Shown piece after piece: positions 41,565 to 52,460 of a stretch of DNA of 64,000 nucleotides; position 1 is the stretch's first letter; every line of letters starts with the position of its first letter. A program made the translations under genes and the position numbers. The notes under the pieces were generated by a model. That model was not told the origin of the DNA and ran no database searches. It saw only the letters and a program-made list of their open reading frames with translations. The DNA is taken from positions 18,390,684-18,454,683 of the forward strand of contig CP092870.1 of assembly GCA_030710605.1 (NCBI GenBank), read 5' to 3'. Origin of the DNA: Cordylochernes scorpioides (Eukaryota > Arthropoda > Arachnida > Pseudoscorpiones > Chernetidae).

Positions 41565-42493
41565 ATTCTCCAGCTTCCCATCCCACCAGTATGTATTTGT
41601 TTTATGATTTCCGCACTTGTCTTGACATTTAGTGACAGATAAGCTGCCTCTTTAATTATTTGTGTGAGAGTCTTTACAATGTTGTCAATATCTTTGATGT
41701 TTGACGCGTGGTTTATCTTGGTGATAATATTATCTACATCTTGTATTGAAATTTTTTTGGTAAATGTTTTCCAATTAGCATCTTTTTCTATAAATTTCCA
41801 TGCTGAGTTTTGAACTGTCCTTTGCCTGTTAAAATTATGATTAATGTCAAAGGTTATTGCAACGTGATCTGAAATGTGCGTCAATATAGTCGTCTTCCAG
41901 TTATGTACAAAACTTATTGATTTTTTATTTGAAATCGTAAGATCTATAATGCTTGAATTTCGGCAGGTGGGTATCTTAAGATTATGAATAAATAGGCTGT
42001 GTTCGTCTATGATGGAGTGGAATTTGAAACCATTGGAGTTTGTCGTCGGATCAAACCAGACTGGGTGTCTAGAATTGAAGTCACCACATAGTATAATAGG
42101 TTGTTGATTGTAGGTATCCAGAAGCTCCTTGATAAATTTTCGATGAGTGTCATTAAATCTATGAGGATGGATATAAAGGTTTGCAATAACAGTATTTGAT
42201 TTTGCTGAATTTATAGAGGTGGTTGTACAAAAGGAGTTTGTGAATTTATTGATTTTATTATATTTTAAACACTTATTCATAAAGATCATTGCAGTGTATA
42301 TTTGTTCATCTGTCGTTGAATGCACTATTTGAGATTCTAAATCGAAAATTACATCTCTATTAATTATATAGGGTTCCTGTATTAGGATGATATCTGGTGG
42401 GTTGTCTTTTATTGCAGCTTGAAGCTCACTCAATGCCATGAAACTTTTTCTTAAATTTTGTTGTAAACATTTAATTCCTTTACCCAATGACAT
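41561..42493 (-). CDS. LINE ORF2, apurinic-type endonuclease part
   Basis: 310 residues starting MSLGKGIKCLQQNLRKS. Endonuclease motifs are in order: LQQNLRKS, IILIQEPYI, LCGDFNSRHPVW, IIDLTIS and SDHVAITFD. The frame runs out after ISLNVKTSAE; the neighbouring frame continues as TYWWDGKLENM, so there is a single frameshift near 41580-41620. It nicks target DNA for target-primed reverse transcription. Confidence 0.9.
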   Translation of the reverse strand: MSLGKGIKCLQQNLRKSFMALSELQAAIKDNPPDIILIQEPYIINRDVIFDLESQIVHSTTDEQIYTAMIFMNKCLKYNKINKFTNSFCTTTSINSAKSNTVIANLYIHPHRFNDTHRKFIKELLDTYNQQPIILCGDFNSRHPVWFDPTTNSNGFKFHSIIDEHSLFIHNLKIPTCRNSSIIDLTISNKKSISFVHNWKTTILTHISDHVAITFDINHNFNRQRTVQNSAWKFIEKDANWKTFTKKISIQDVDNIITKINHASNIKDIDNIVKTLTQIIKEAAYLSLNVKTSAEIIKQIHTGGMGSWRI

Positions 42494-42613
42494 AATTTAG
42501 ACTGGGCACACGTTAGAATTTGGCCTATGACTTGTTGAGCTATTTTCATATTTAGGGTTGCACACACTTAATCGAAGGAAATTGCATTTGATCCTGTGTT
42601 CGACTTGTACTAG

Positions 42614-43690
42614 TTAGTTACTTGATTGTTCAGTTGGGAAATAACTTGTTCTCTCGATTATTCTGTCTATTTGTGTTTTATACATAGGACATTCCTCCGA
42701 GTTTGCTCTGTGTGATGAGGGCCTGTTTCTATACTTAGGATGTTGGGAACAGTTGAAACATTTGGGAATTCCTGAGCAATCATGAACTCCCTGAACTCCA
42801 CATGTCCTGCATATTGGGGTGTTGGAGCATTCTGCCGTTTTGTGGGTGGGGTTATATTTCAGACATTTCTGGCATTGTTTTACCAGAAACCGATCTACAA
42901 CAACGCATCGTTCACAGTCAGTGTAGATTTTATTGTTTAATTTCTTAATGGTTTGATATACTCCAGGAGAAACTCGTAAAACTATGTTGTGGGTAGAGGT
43001 GTTAGATTTAGTGCAGAATAGCACTTTAATTTCGCTTTTCATATCCTTTAGTTCATCGTTCATCTGACAGATTGTTTCTTCGAAGGAATTTACCTCGGTG
43101 ATTTTACTAACGTTTTTAACCATTATAGTAGGATCTCTTTTGGTCAGAATGAATGTTTTGCATAGATTTGTAAGTTGGGTTGATTTGCATAATTCCTCTT
43201 TTAGAAAATTAGATTCTTTCTCATCCGAAGTTTTTATAATAATTGATTTTCTTGTGTTTATAATTTTATTGACTCGGACCCTCTTATTTTCCTCTCTTAA
43301 CACTCTGATCCTATTAGCAATAGTGTGGTGTACATCTGTAATGTTTCCTTCATTGAAAGGCTGCGCTATAATTACAAACTCTTTATCACTACTTTGTTTG
43401 TTATGCATAGTTTCTCTCGCTGTTTGGGATTCCAAAACCTCTGAGAAGGAGGGTCTCAAGGTCCTGAGTTCTCCCTTGAATTTGTCCAATCTCTGATCAA
43501 GGACATCAGACACTTGAACAGAAAGTCGATCCACTAGGTCCCGATTATTGATATCTCCCAAGGCCGTAATGCCCTCCTTGGTCTGCCTTACCATTGTAGA
43601 TAAAAAGGAAAGATCATTTTTTGTTAGGTTTTTCTGGTTTTTTTTTTTTTTTTTGTTTGACTTTATTGTCAAAATATTCATAGATTTCAT
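42614..43690 (-). CDS. LINE ORF1 (Gag-like, zinc knuckles)
   Basis: 358 residues. The N-terminus has a lysine run encoded by a long A-tract, so the exact start and frame there are uncertain. A coiled middle region leads to three C-terminal CCHC-type knuckles (CQKCLKYNPTHKTAEC, CRTCGVQGVHDC, CFNCSQHPKYRNR...C), the arrangement found in R1, Jockey and I-type ORF1 proteins, which bind element RNA. Ends 120 bp before ORF2. Confidence 0.85.
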   Translation of the reverse strand: MKSMNILTIKSNKKKKKNQKNLTKNDLSFLSTMVRQTKEGITALGDINNRDLVDRLSVQVSDVLDQRLDKFKGELRTLRPSFSEVLESQTARETMHNKQSSDKEFVIIAQPFNEGNITDVHHTIANRIRVLREENKRVRVNKIINTRKSIIIKTSDEKESNFLKEELCKSTQLTNLCKTFILTKRDPTIMVKNVSKITEVNSFEETICQMNDELKDMKSEIKVLFCTKSNTSTHNIVLRVSPGVYQTIKKLNNKIYTDCERCVVVDRFLVKQCQKCLKYNPTHKTAECSNTPICRTCGVQGVHDCSGIPKCFNCSQHPKYRNRPSSHRANSEECPMYKTQIDRIIERTSYFPTEQSSN

Positions 43691-44042
43691 CTAATTTAGC
43701 AGTTAATGTACTTATCAGTAAATCCATTTGCAATTTTTACTAATTTCAGTATACGTCTAGTCAAACCTTATCCTATGAACTTTTCAGGAAAAACAAAAGA
43801 ATTTTAACGTTATATAAAGGAAAAAACAAAATATTTACCGGAGCGATGCGACAATCCATCCGTTGCAGCGCCGATCAATTTGCATTCTCCTTATCTTAAA
43901 GATTATTTATCAAAAGAAAGATTTTCTACCTATTAATTAAGCACAAGTCAAAGTTATTTTTATCGTTTATTTACAACATAGTTTTTGGTCCCTCGAGCCG
44001 GATAATTATTGACGACCTATTGGATTAAAGAAATAAATAAAG

Positions 44043-45323
44043 ATGCTTAAACAAACAAGTAAAGTGACATCAAAAAAATTCTATTTCGAAATTTCGAAGC
44101 TTGATGACCTAAAGATCGAATCAGAAAATGTAGAAACTCAAAGTAAAGGTTTTTTAAAGGTTCAACTGGATAATATAAACAAAATTAAAGAAAATATTGA
44201 AAATTATATGATTGCATTAGTTGATTCTGATGAACATGAATCACATATACCTATGTATAAAGAAGCTAATAAAGATATAACTGAATTACAATCTACCTTA
44301 TTAAATTATTTAGAATTAAAAGAAAATATAAATACTAATATGGAAGAAACTAAATTTAATCTCCCTAAGTTTTCTCTACCCTCTTTTAAAGGTGATCTTG
44401 ATCAATGGTTGGATTTTAAGACCACATTTGAAGATACCATCATAAACAATTCATCTTTAAATAATATTCAAAAGTTTAAATATCTACAAAGTTCTCTTTC
44501 TGGAGATGCAGCTAGCATAATTAAGGGTTTTACTTTAACTCCTGACACTTTTGATAAAGCTTGGCTTGCTCTCAATGAAAGATATCACTGTACAAGAGAC
44601 CTAGCCTATAAATACTGTAACAAAATTACCGAATATCAAGTATATAAAAGTGACCAACTCAAGGAATATTATTGAACTAATTGATACTGTTAAGTTGAAC
44701 TTAAGAAATTTAGAATTGTTAGGAATTAATGAAGAACAACTAGGAAACATGCTTCTCACTACTTTTATTTTAAAGAAAATTGATAGCAACACGAACAAGG
44801 ACTTTGAACTTTCATTAAAGGAAAATACATTTCCTACTCTGCAAGACTTATTAACATTTTTAGAAAAGCATAGAAAAGGATTAGATCACATTAATGGAAA
44901 ATTATACCAAAAAGAAGATAATGTTAGGAAGACCTTTAAAACTTATCAAGTAAATACTAACATAATCAAATGCACCTATTGTAATTCATCTCATAAGTTA
45001 GGTACCTGCCAAGAATTTGCTAAGTTGTCTTTAGATGATAGAATCAAATTTGTTAGAAGCAAAAACCTTTGTATAAACTGCTTAGGTGTAAATCATTATG
45101 CCAATCATTGTAAAATAACTGCCACTTGTAAAGTCTGCAACAAAAAACATCATACTACCCTTCATAATTATAATAATCAAAGACGGCAAGGTCCTATTTC
45201 AACTACCGAACATCAAGCTAATACAAGTGAAGAACAAAACCAGCATCAGACAGTAAACCGCACAGTTCTATCTAACAATACTTCAATCTTAGAAACAAAT
45301 ATCTATCTATCTACAGCCTTAAT
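44043..45323 (+). CDS. BEL/Pao gag (two frames)
   Basis: First frame 44043-44675 (210 residues): a coiled N-terminus, then the DUF1759-type Gag core LPKFSLPSFKGDLDQWLDFK and KFKYLQSSLSGDAASIIKGF. The frame shifts near 44665 and continues at 44650-45351 with LGINEEQLGNMLLTTFILKK, then zinc-knuckle-like cysteines (CTYCNSSHKLGTC; CINCLGVNHYANHC; CKVCNKKHHTTLH). The coding sequence is cut by a SINE at 45324. Confidence 0.9.
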
Positions 45324-45636
45324 CTTTCATCTTATCTCGGAGATTCCCTAGTACACGTGGTACAGGCCATGATAATCATGGTGGGTAGTTAGCTACTGCT
45401 TTTTACTGTAAGCGCACCACATGTCTACACATGTGAAAGCAGTTCGACTTTGCACTTACAAATGTGCCAGAGCCCCGTTTGGTTACTTGCACTCGCTGGT
45501 GGGGTTGGACTTTTGCAAGAATCGGGGGGCCATTGGAGCATTTTTTTTTTTAAACATAAAAAGTGTCCAATGCGGGAATCGAACCCGGGTCGTAGTGGTC
45601 GAAACCAAATGGTTTAACCAGCCTTCCACCGACCCC
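45324..45636 (-). repeat. SINE-S copy 5 inside BEL gag-pol
   Basis: Flanked by the exact 13-bp duplication ctacagccttaat (45311-45323 and 45637-45649). Its 3' end differs from the others: after ctaggg comes aatctccgagataagatgaa instead of ataagc and an A-run. Confidence 0.92.
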
Positions 45637-47475
45637 CTACAGCCTTAATAAAAGTTTTAAACTCAAATAATGATGAGCTAATATGCCGAGCCCTGATTGA
45701 TTCGGGTGCTCAAAAATCATTAATAACTAAGACACTTGCAGACAAATTAAATATAGCTCAAGAACATACAAAAGTAAAAATTGCAGGATTTAATTCACCC
45801 ATACATTCACAAGTTAATAAGATAATAAAGATAAAAACAATGGTTGCCTGTAAAGTCGGTTTTACGGGCGAAGATTTTACGTGACAACGGTAGAATATTT
45901 ATTGATATGAATATAATTAAATTGCACAATAGGAACATGGAATTGAATGAAAATAAGAATTGCACAAATTTTAACTATAGAAATATATTTTGTTTACTAA
46001 AACATTGTACATGTAAACTTAAACTTAAATAATTCCTATTTGAGTGATTTTGTTGAGGATAGGACGATGATAGGAGAAATATGAAATGAAAGGAAGTGTT
46101 TCTGCTGTAATGTGTCTTGCGAAAGTCAAGTCGATAGTTGTTCCTTTTAACGTAGTTGACTTAGAAACGTTTGATACGCAATCAAGATTATACGTATTTT
46201 TCATGAAATTAAGAAACGAGTTGTCAGGCTTTACGTTTTTGCTAAAATCACCACACAGAAGAATCGGTTCAAATTTTTGCTAAATAAATTTGAAATTAAA
46301 TAAAATTTGTAATTGTAAATGATGAAGTTGAAAATTAAAACATTTACTTATATTAGATGTTAAAATTCTTGCTCAACACAGTTTAAATAAAGTTTTCTTA
46401 TATCTGCCACTTTTTCTTAATATTTGTAATTTTAAATAATCAATTCAAAAATCAAAACATTTATTCAGATCGAAGGTTCAAATTTTTGCTAAATAAATTT
46501 GAAACTATTTAAAATTTGTAAAATAATAATTAATTAATTAATTAATTTTAAACTAATAATTTACTTAACACTATCAACATTTATCAATAGTATGACATAA
46601 CCTATAAACTCAGTTTCTCAACTTTTGTGTCAATCTAACAATTAATCAATCAATCATAGTTTACGATAATTAAATATCAGTGTACAATTATTTACCTTTA
46701 TTGTTGTAGTTGTTGTAAATGACGAATCTAAGCACTCCACATTTTCACTACAGACACAGCTGACGATACTTTAACCACACGTGTGAACTTGTATTATGAC
46801 GCTTTCTTGTTTTTCCAACGCCAAGAACGTTCGAGAAAGACAAAGACAGAGACAAGCATGCGCCGATTCAATGCGCCTAATTCTCTAGCGCTGCGCGCGC
46901 AGCACTCTCGTTCGGTGACTCATCGTAACGTTACCGGGCGTTACACTTTTTCATAAGTGACTCCCAGCCGCAACCTAATTTAAGACGTTGTCACGTCAAA
47001 ACTTTCTTCCATTTATGATAATTTCAAGTTTGAAACTAAAGCTCTAATTGTTAAAGACTTATCGAACAAAATACCTAATTTTTATACGCATAACACAGTT
47101 TGGCCTCATTTAAATAATTTGAAACTTGCTGATCCTGAATTTTATATTCCTAGACCTATAGATATAATTATAGGAGCTGATGTATATTTAGATCTTATTG
47201 AACCAGGTTTGACTAAGGGTCCAAGAGATGCACCCTCAGCTATGAATTCAAAGTTAAGTTGGATCATTTCAGGTAGATCAAATATGCCCAATAACACTAC
47301 TAGCACATCCATTCAACAAATACATGTTAATCATTCTTCAGCTGAACTTGATGATATTGTTTAAAAAATTTGGGATGCGGAAAGCATTCCTACGCACAAG
47401 GAAGAAATGGACACAGAAGAATTAGAATGTGAGAATATATTTAGAACTATAACATTCAGAGATGAAAAAGGGAGA
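45637..47475 (+). pseudogene. BEL/Pao aspartic protease region, split
   Basis: 45650-45839 encodes CRALIDSGAQKSLITKTLAD (catalytic DSG) and KVKIAGFNSPIHSQ. After a 1162-bp insert, 47002-47364 continues with LSSIYDNFKFETKALIV and IDIIIGADVYLDLI, then a stop (TAA at 47362). Coding similarity goes on to 47475, where the Tigger MITE begins. Confidence 0.85.
45840..47001 (-). mobile_element. Helentron-like insertion with an endonuclease remnant
   Basis: The BEL frame is exact on both sides (KIKT before, LSSIYD after), which fixes the insert at about 1162 bp with no target duplication. Subterminal inverted repeats: ttttacgtgacaacg near 45874 and cgttgtcacgtcaaaa at the right end. The minus strand at 46090-46275 encodes EPILLCGDFSKNVKPDN and STTLKGTTIDLTFARHI, ending FSYHRP-like, which resembles the apurinic-type endonuclease region attached to arthropod Helentron helicases. 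Most of any coding region is absent. Confidence 0.55.
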
Positions 47476-47477
47476 TA

Positions 47478-48273
47478 CAGTGGTACCTTGACATACGAGC
47501 GCCCCAACATATGAGTTTTTCGAGATACGAGCCGACGAGCAAGTGATTTTTTGCTTTTAGTTACGAGCGAAATTCGAGATACGAGTTCGGTTCGGTAGTA
47601 ACACGCAGTCGCGCCATCACGATCAGTTAGCAGCGTGCTACCGCTGTGATAAGTTGTGTTTTGTGTTGCGTTTATATTTACAGTTTTAGTTCATTTATTT
47701 TTATAACCATGGATCGGAAGGAGGTTTGTAAAAAGTCAAGTGCTAAGAAAAAGATGATGAGTATTGAATTAAAACGTGAAATTTCTACAAGTGAGATAAA
47801 GGAGATCTTAGGAATGTGGGAGAGAGTTTCACAGTTCGTGGAAAAAAAAAACACCCAGAAAAAGTTGAAACAGGTCGTGCATCTGACTTTTTTAATGACA
47901 CTTGCCTAACTCATTTCCGGAACATTCTGAGAGGGAGGAAGAAACAAACCTCCTTGGACATGTTTTTTTCTAAACGGCCTACAGGTGAAAGCGAGAAAAA
48001 TGTAGCGAAAAAGGCAAAGACCAGTGAGGATATCTAATTTATTTCTTTACATTCTCTTTTCTGTTTTTGTGCAATAAATATTTGATATTTATAAATACGT
48101 TTTTATTATTTAAAACCACGTAACAAAAATAACTGGGGTGACATTTTGGAGGTTGGAACGGATTAATGGTAGTTCAATTATTTTGTATGGGGAAATTTGC
48201 TTCGAGATACAAGTAATTCAAGATACGAGCAAGGTTGCGGAACGAATTAAACTCGTATGTCGAGGTACCACTG
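47478..48273 (+). mobile_element. Tigger/pogo-type MITE with TA duplication
   Basis: Termini cagtggtaccttgacatacg and, on the other strand, cagtggtacctcgacatacg, flanked by TA (47476-47477 and 48274-48275). Internal remains of a pogo-group transposase: start MDRKEVCKKSSAKKKMMS at 47709, then a frame jump to FRNILRGRKKQTSLDMFFSK, which is a transposase C-terminus. The catalytic centre is deleted. Confidence 0.92.
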
Positions 48274-48275
48274 TA

Positions 48276-49724
48276 TGTAGTTTCATTGCCATTTAAGCTT
48301 AACTATAACAAAATGAATTATCAATCAGGAGATTCAAAATCTCAAGCCTTAAGAAGATTCCTTTCTTTGGAAAGACGCTTCCATCGAAACCCGGTATATT
48401 CACAACATGTGAGAGAATTCATGCAGGAATATATAAATCTTGGCCATATGAAAGTTATCAATGAAATTGAACCAGAGCAACCATCTCGTCAAGTATATTA
48501 TATGCCCTATCATGCAGTATTAAGAGATCAAAGTACAACAACAAAACTCAGGGTGGTATTCAATGCATCGGCAAAGACTAGCACTGGATTATCATCAAAT
48601 GACTTACCTTATTGTGGTCCTAAACTACAAGAAGATATCTTTAACATATTAATAAAGTTCAGAACCTATTCAATAGCACTTACTGCTGACATAGAAAAAA
48701 TGTACCGGCAAATAAGGTTAAACCCAGCTGATTGTTGTTTTCAAAGAATTTTATGGCGAGCATCTCCTAACGAACCAATCAAAGAATACCAATTAGTAAC
48801 AGTGACTTACGGCACAACCAGTGCACCATACCTAGCTATAAAGACCTTGAAAACATTGGCTCATGATGAACAAGAACAATTTCCTCAAGCAACTAATCTT
48901 CATCTTGATTTAGTGTCAGATCTTTCAACTGGTTCATTTATCGCAGCATTAAGAAGATTCACATCAAGACGAGGTACTCCCTCAGATATATATTCTGACA
49001 ATGAAACCAATTTTAAGGGAGCAGCTAAATTTCTCAATGAACAATATGCATCGCTACATGCTTCTGAAATACAAGATTACATAACATATTCAGAGATTAA
49101 TTGGCATTTTATGCCTCCCCATGCACCCCATTTTTGGGGGATTCTGGGAATCAAACATAAAATCTGTAAAAATGATACTCAAGAAAGTTATTGGATCATC
49201 ACTGTTAACCTTTGAAGAACTCACAACTTTTCTCACCCAGATTGAAGCAACACTAAATCAAAGACCATTAACCCCCTTAAGTGAAGATCCTAATGATCTT
49301 GAAGCTCAAACTCCAGCACATTTCCTTTCAGGCCCAAGCACATCTAACTTACCAGAAACAGACAACAAGCAAGCAAATTTAAGTATTAACTTATCTTCAA
49401 GATGGAAACATATCCAAGAATTAAAAAAATTATTCATTTTGCGTTGGAAAAAAGAATATGTCATAAATCTCCAGAAAAGAGGAAAGTGGAAATCAGCCAA
49501 ACCAAATGTAAAAATTGGAGATTTAGTTTTGATCATGGAACAAAGCATCAGTTCTCCCTCATGGATACTTGGTAGAGTATCAAAAACCTTCCACGGTCCA
49601 GATATGCTAGTCAGAACTGTAGAATTGCGTACAGGTAAAGGACTACTTCGTCGTCCAGTGAACAAGGTAGCTGTTTTGCCTGTGCAGAGTGATTTGACCC
49701 TAACCACAGGCCCGGCCGGGAGTA
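48276..49724 (+). pseudogene. BEL/Pao RT fused to integrase by internal deletion
   Basis: RT motifs run from LSLERRFHRNP through LRVVFNASAKTS and LTADIEKMYRQIRLNP to VTYGTTSAPYLAIKTL. Directly after EQFPQATN the frame enters integrase (LHLDLVSDLSTGSFIAALRR, IYSDNETNFKG), so the rest of RT, all of RNase H and the integrase zinc site are missing without loss of frame. A frameshift near 49135 moves the end into 49121-49741 (IEATLNQRPLTPL, KIGDLVLIMEQ). The element cannot encode its own replication. Confidence 0.9.
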
Positions 49725-50280
49725 TGGAGAGGTTAGATTGACCAAATCTAACTAAGCTCCCCTGGCGGCGCCACCGCCGGTGAGAAGCGGTACACCTCCG
49801 GAGTTGATGACAAAGAATCAGAGGTGGTGCGCATGCGCGGCGGAATAAAAAAGCAGAAAGAACTTTTATCACACACACACACACACAAGAAGAAGCGACG
49901 CCATTTAAACGGGCGTCAAACATTTTCATATTTAATCCTTATGTTTTAATTAAAGTACCTAAATTTAATCCAATGTCAATCTTAAATTATCCAAGTTAAG
50001 TACACTATTTTGAACATATATTTAAGCAAGTTTTTCTACCAAAATGTTTATAAATATTGTTTTTATTTACCGATAAGTTTTATTACATCTAAGTTTTTTT
50101 ATCTAAAAGTTTGAATACCAACAAGTTTTTTTATCTATAAGTTTGATTACCAACAATTTTTTTATCTATAAGTTTTATTATCGCCAATTTATTTATCTTA
50201 AAGATTATTTATCAAAAGAAAGATTTTCTACCTATTAATTAAGCACAAGTCAAAGTTATTTTTATCGTTTATCTACAACA
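49725..50280 (+). repeat. BEL 3' LTR
   Basis: Uninterrupted 556-bp LTR beginning tggagaggttagattgacc, with a (ca)n run and a repeated tttttttatctataagttt motif near the end. Followed by TATAT. Confidence 0.92.
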
Positions 50281-50591
50281 TATATCATGGCCAACATTTT
50301 GGCCAGGGTATGATGGCCCTTCTGTGATAGGTTGAAAAGATTAAAAAATAATATACCTAGGTAAAAAAATATATATATACTGAAATAAAAGCTAAAAAAT
50401 TATATAATTACAAATTAATTAAATAATTAGTGAGTTTACTTAATAAAATACATTCTATTTGAGAAAGAATAATTAATTTAAAAATTCTCAGGAATTATAG
50501 AAGCAATTTGTAGATTTAAAAAAAATAGTTAATAAATAATTCATCTGAATTGTTTAAAAGTTGCTTTTACTATTTAAAAAAAAAAGGCACG

Positions 50592-50888
50592 CAGAAGAAA
50601 GATAAAATTGGATGGTGAACATAGTGTTGATTTTTTTTTTCTGCCCTGATGGTGCAATTGGATGTCCCTCAGGCCATTAGAGGTTCTCCTCAGGATGTAG
50701 GATGAATCATCAGATTACTGGACACTCCTTTAGGCTACAGGATGTGTCTTTCAAGTCACAGGATATGTCCTTAAGGCCACAGGATAAATCCGCATGATGT
50801 GCCATGGTAGTCTGCAGGATCCGGTCAAAGGCTATCCTGCACATCCTACATCCCGCCAAGAACCTTGTTTCATCAGATTCACACTGTT
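50592..50888 (-). repeat. R290 repeat copy 3
   Basis: Inverted relative to 33975 and 37462: gatggtgcaattggatgtcc ... gccaagaaccttgtttcatc. It retains the complete 5' side. Confidence 0.8.
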
Positions 50889-50929
50889 ATAATGTTCATT
50901 GTTGAGTCCGTGTCAATAAGAGAAAATCA

Positions 50930-52460
50930 AATATAATAAAATTAATGCAGATTTTAAACAAACTTTTAATAAAATTTTTCAAAAAAATGCAATCTCTAGA
51001 CCCTAATACCTCCGATTTTAAACTTAGGTACTTAATAAAAAACAACAAAAAAAAGATCCTCCACATTCAAAAGATACTAATACAATTCGAGCAGAACATG
51101 AACTCATGAGTACATATTGCGAAAGCCAATTCCTTTGTAGAACACTTTTCAAAATTCAATAAGCTTGAAATGAATCCAGACACAGATAAAAAAACAAGTA
51201 AAATATCTCGAACATACCAAAAATTTTCAAATTTACAAAAAAATAGTACCAAAACAAGTCTCTATAGCCCTTTCACCCAGCAAAAACTCTCGGATACAAA
51301 AAAATATATATATATATAAACAAAGCAAGTGGATCTTATGATATACATGGAATCATGATTAAAAAAACTACACCAAAGCAGAGAACTGTCTTCTACATAT
51401 CTTCAACTGCAGCCTAAATGAAGAAAAGCTTCCAAGAGACTGGAAGATAACTCATATCATCCCAATTCTTAAACCTGGAAAACCTGAATGTAACATGAAA
51501 AGCTACAGGCTATTTCATTAACCTCTATAATCTGTAAAATAATGGAAAGCATTATTCGAAAAAGAATTAACTACTACCTAAATCATTTACTCCCAGACTG
51601 CCAAGCTGCTTATAGAAAAAATCATTGTACCACCGACCAACTTATCCTCACACAAGTTATTCATGACAATTTTCAAAATCTCCCACGAACTCAATCATTG
51701 CAGCCTTTCTATATTTAAGCAATGCATTTGATAGAGTGTGGAGGGAGAAATTGTTCAGCAAACTGATCGAGCAGGGAATCAAAGGTGAAATACTGTGATG
51801 GATTGTTGAACTTCTCAAAGACAGATACAATAATACCCTATGTAAAAAAATGAAAATCTACCTGGGACTCCCCTCAGGGATCGATTCTTAGTCCACTTTT
51901 CTTCTCGATATACCTGTCTGGTTTTAAGAACGAATACATCCCAAAACAAAAATTTTAATGTATGCAGATGACATTGTGATTTGGAATTCCAATAACAATA
52001 TTAGCATAGCAGAAAAACAACTCCAAAAATCAATCCTGGCGATTTCAGAACTATTAAATGATCTCAAACCAAAAATAAACATAAACAAATCTGAAGCCTA
52101 TAAATATAACATTAAAAATAATCTAAGATAGGTAATACCAAACTCAAATTATGCAATTTGAAGCTCAAAAACAATCGATGACCAAAATATCTGGGAGTTA
52201 CACGGACCTCTCCCTCACTTTCAACAAGCCTATTGAGACAATCTGCCAACATGCCGAAAAGTGCTTGTCGGTCCTTAAATACATTTCTTTGAAAGATTGG
52301 GGCACAAACACTCACAACCACCTATTGCTCAATAGTTAGACCAATATTAGAATATGCATCACCCATCTGGATGCAGGCTTCAAAATCAAACTTAATGAGC
52401 TAAACCAAATCTCAACAGTAAGAATGATCTGTGGACTCAGAAATACAACACTGAGGAGTT
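50930..52460 (+). pseudogene. LINE ORF2 pseudogene (Jockey/CR1-like RT)
   Basis: Broken + strand RT: KANSFVEHFSKFN (about 51120-51165), IIPILKPGKPECN (about 51457-51495), FLYLSNAFDRVWREKLFSKL (about 51700-51760), YADDIVIWNS (about 51961-51990), and RPILEYASPIWMQ (about 52338-52376). Stops and frameshifts occur roughly every 100 bp. No tail or target duplication was identified. Confidence 0.82.

Larger units (their letters stand above)
38404..43890 (-). mobile_element. R1-clade non-LTR retrotransposon (LINE)
   Basis: Full-length-looking element on the minus strand: ORF1 (42614-43690), ORF2 endonuclease (41561-42493), ORF2 RT (40995-41564 and 38615-40213), 3' UTR and an (aaat)n tail at 38404-38425. 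It is split by a composite repeat at 40233-41066. It is not in rDNA, so it belongs to an R1-clade lineage without strict rDNA targeting. Confidence 0.9.
37932..43978 (+). repeat. BEL 5' LTR, split by an R1-clade LINE
   Basis: The left piece breaks off at caatttatttatct (about 38403). The LTR resumes at ttatcttaaagattatttat (from about 43886), exactly as the uninterrupted 3' LTR reads across that point. About 7 bp (ttatctt) seem duplicated. Confidence 0.9.
37932..50280 (+). mobile_element. BEL/Pao retrotransposon enlarged by nested insertions
   Basis: LTRs start tggagaggttagattgacc and end ctacaaca or ttacaaca. The 5' LTR is 37932-38403 plus 43891-43978, the 3' LTR is 49725-50280 (556 bp). 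Both flanks carry TATAT (37927-37931 and 50281-50285). The PBS region tggtccctcgagccgg is at 43986-44001. The LTRs differ at about nine sites by eye. Foreign inserts are a LINE (38404-43890), a SINE (45324-45636), a Helentron-like block (45840-47001) and a Tigger MITE (47478-48273). Confidence 0.93.

Noticed and set aside
47646-48037. Host DNA-binding gene from the MDRKEVCKKSS ORF
   Set aside because: It lies between TA-flanked Tigger termini and consists of the two ends of a transposase with the middle deleted.
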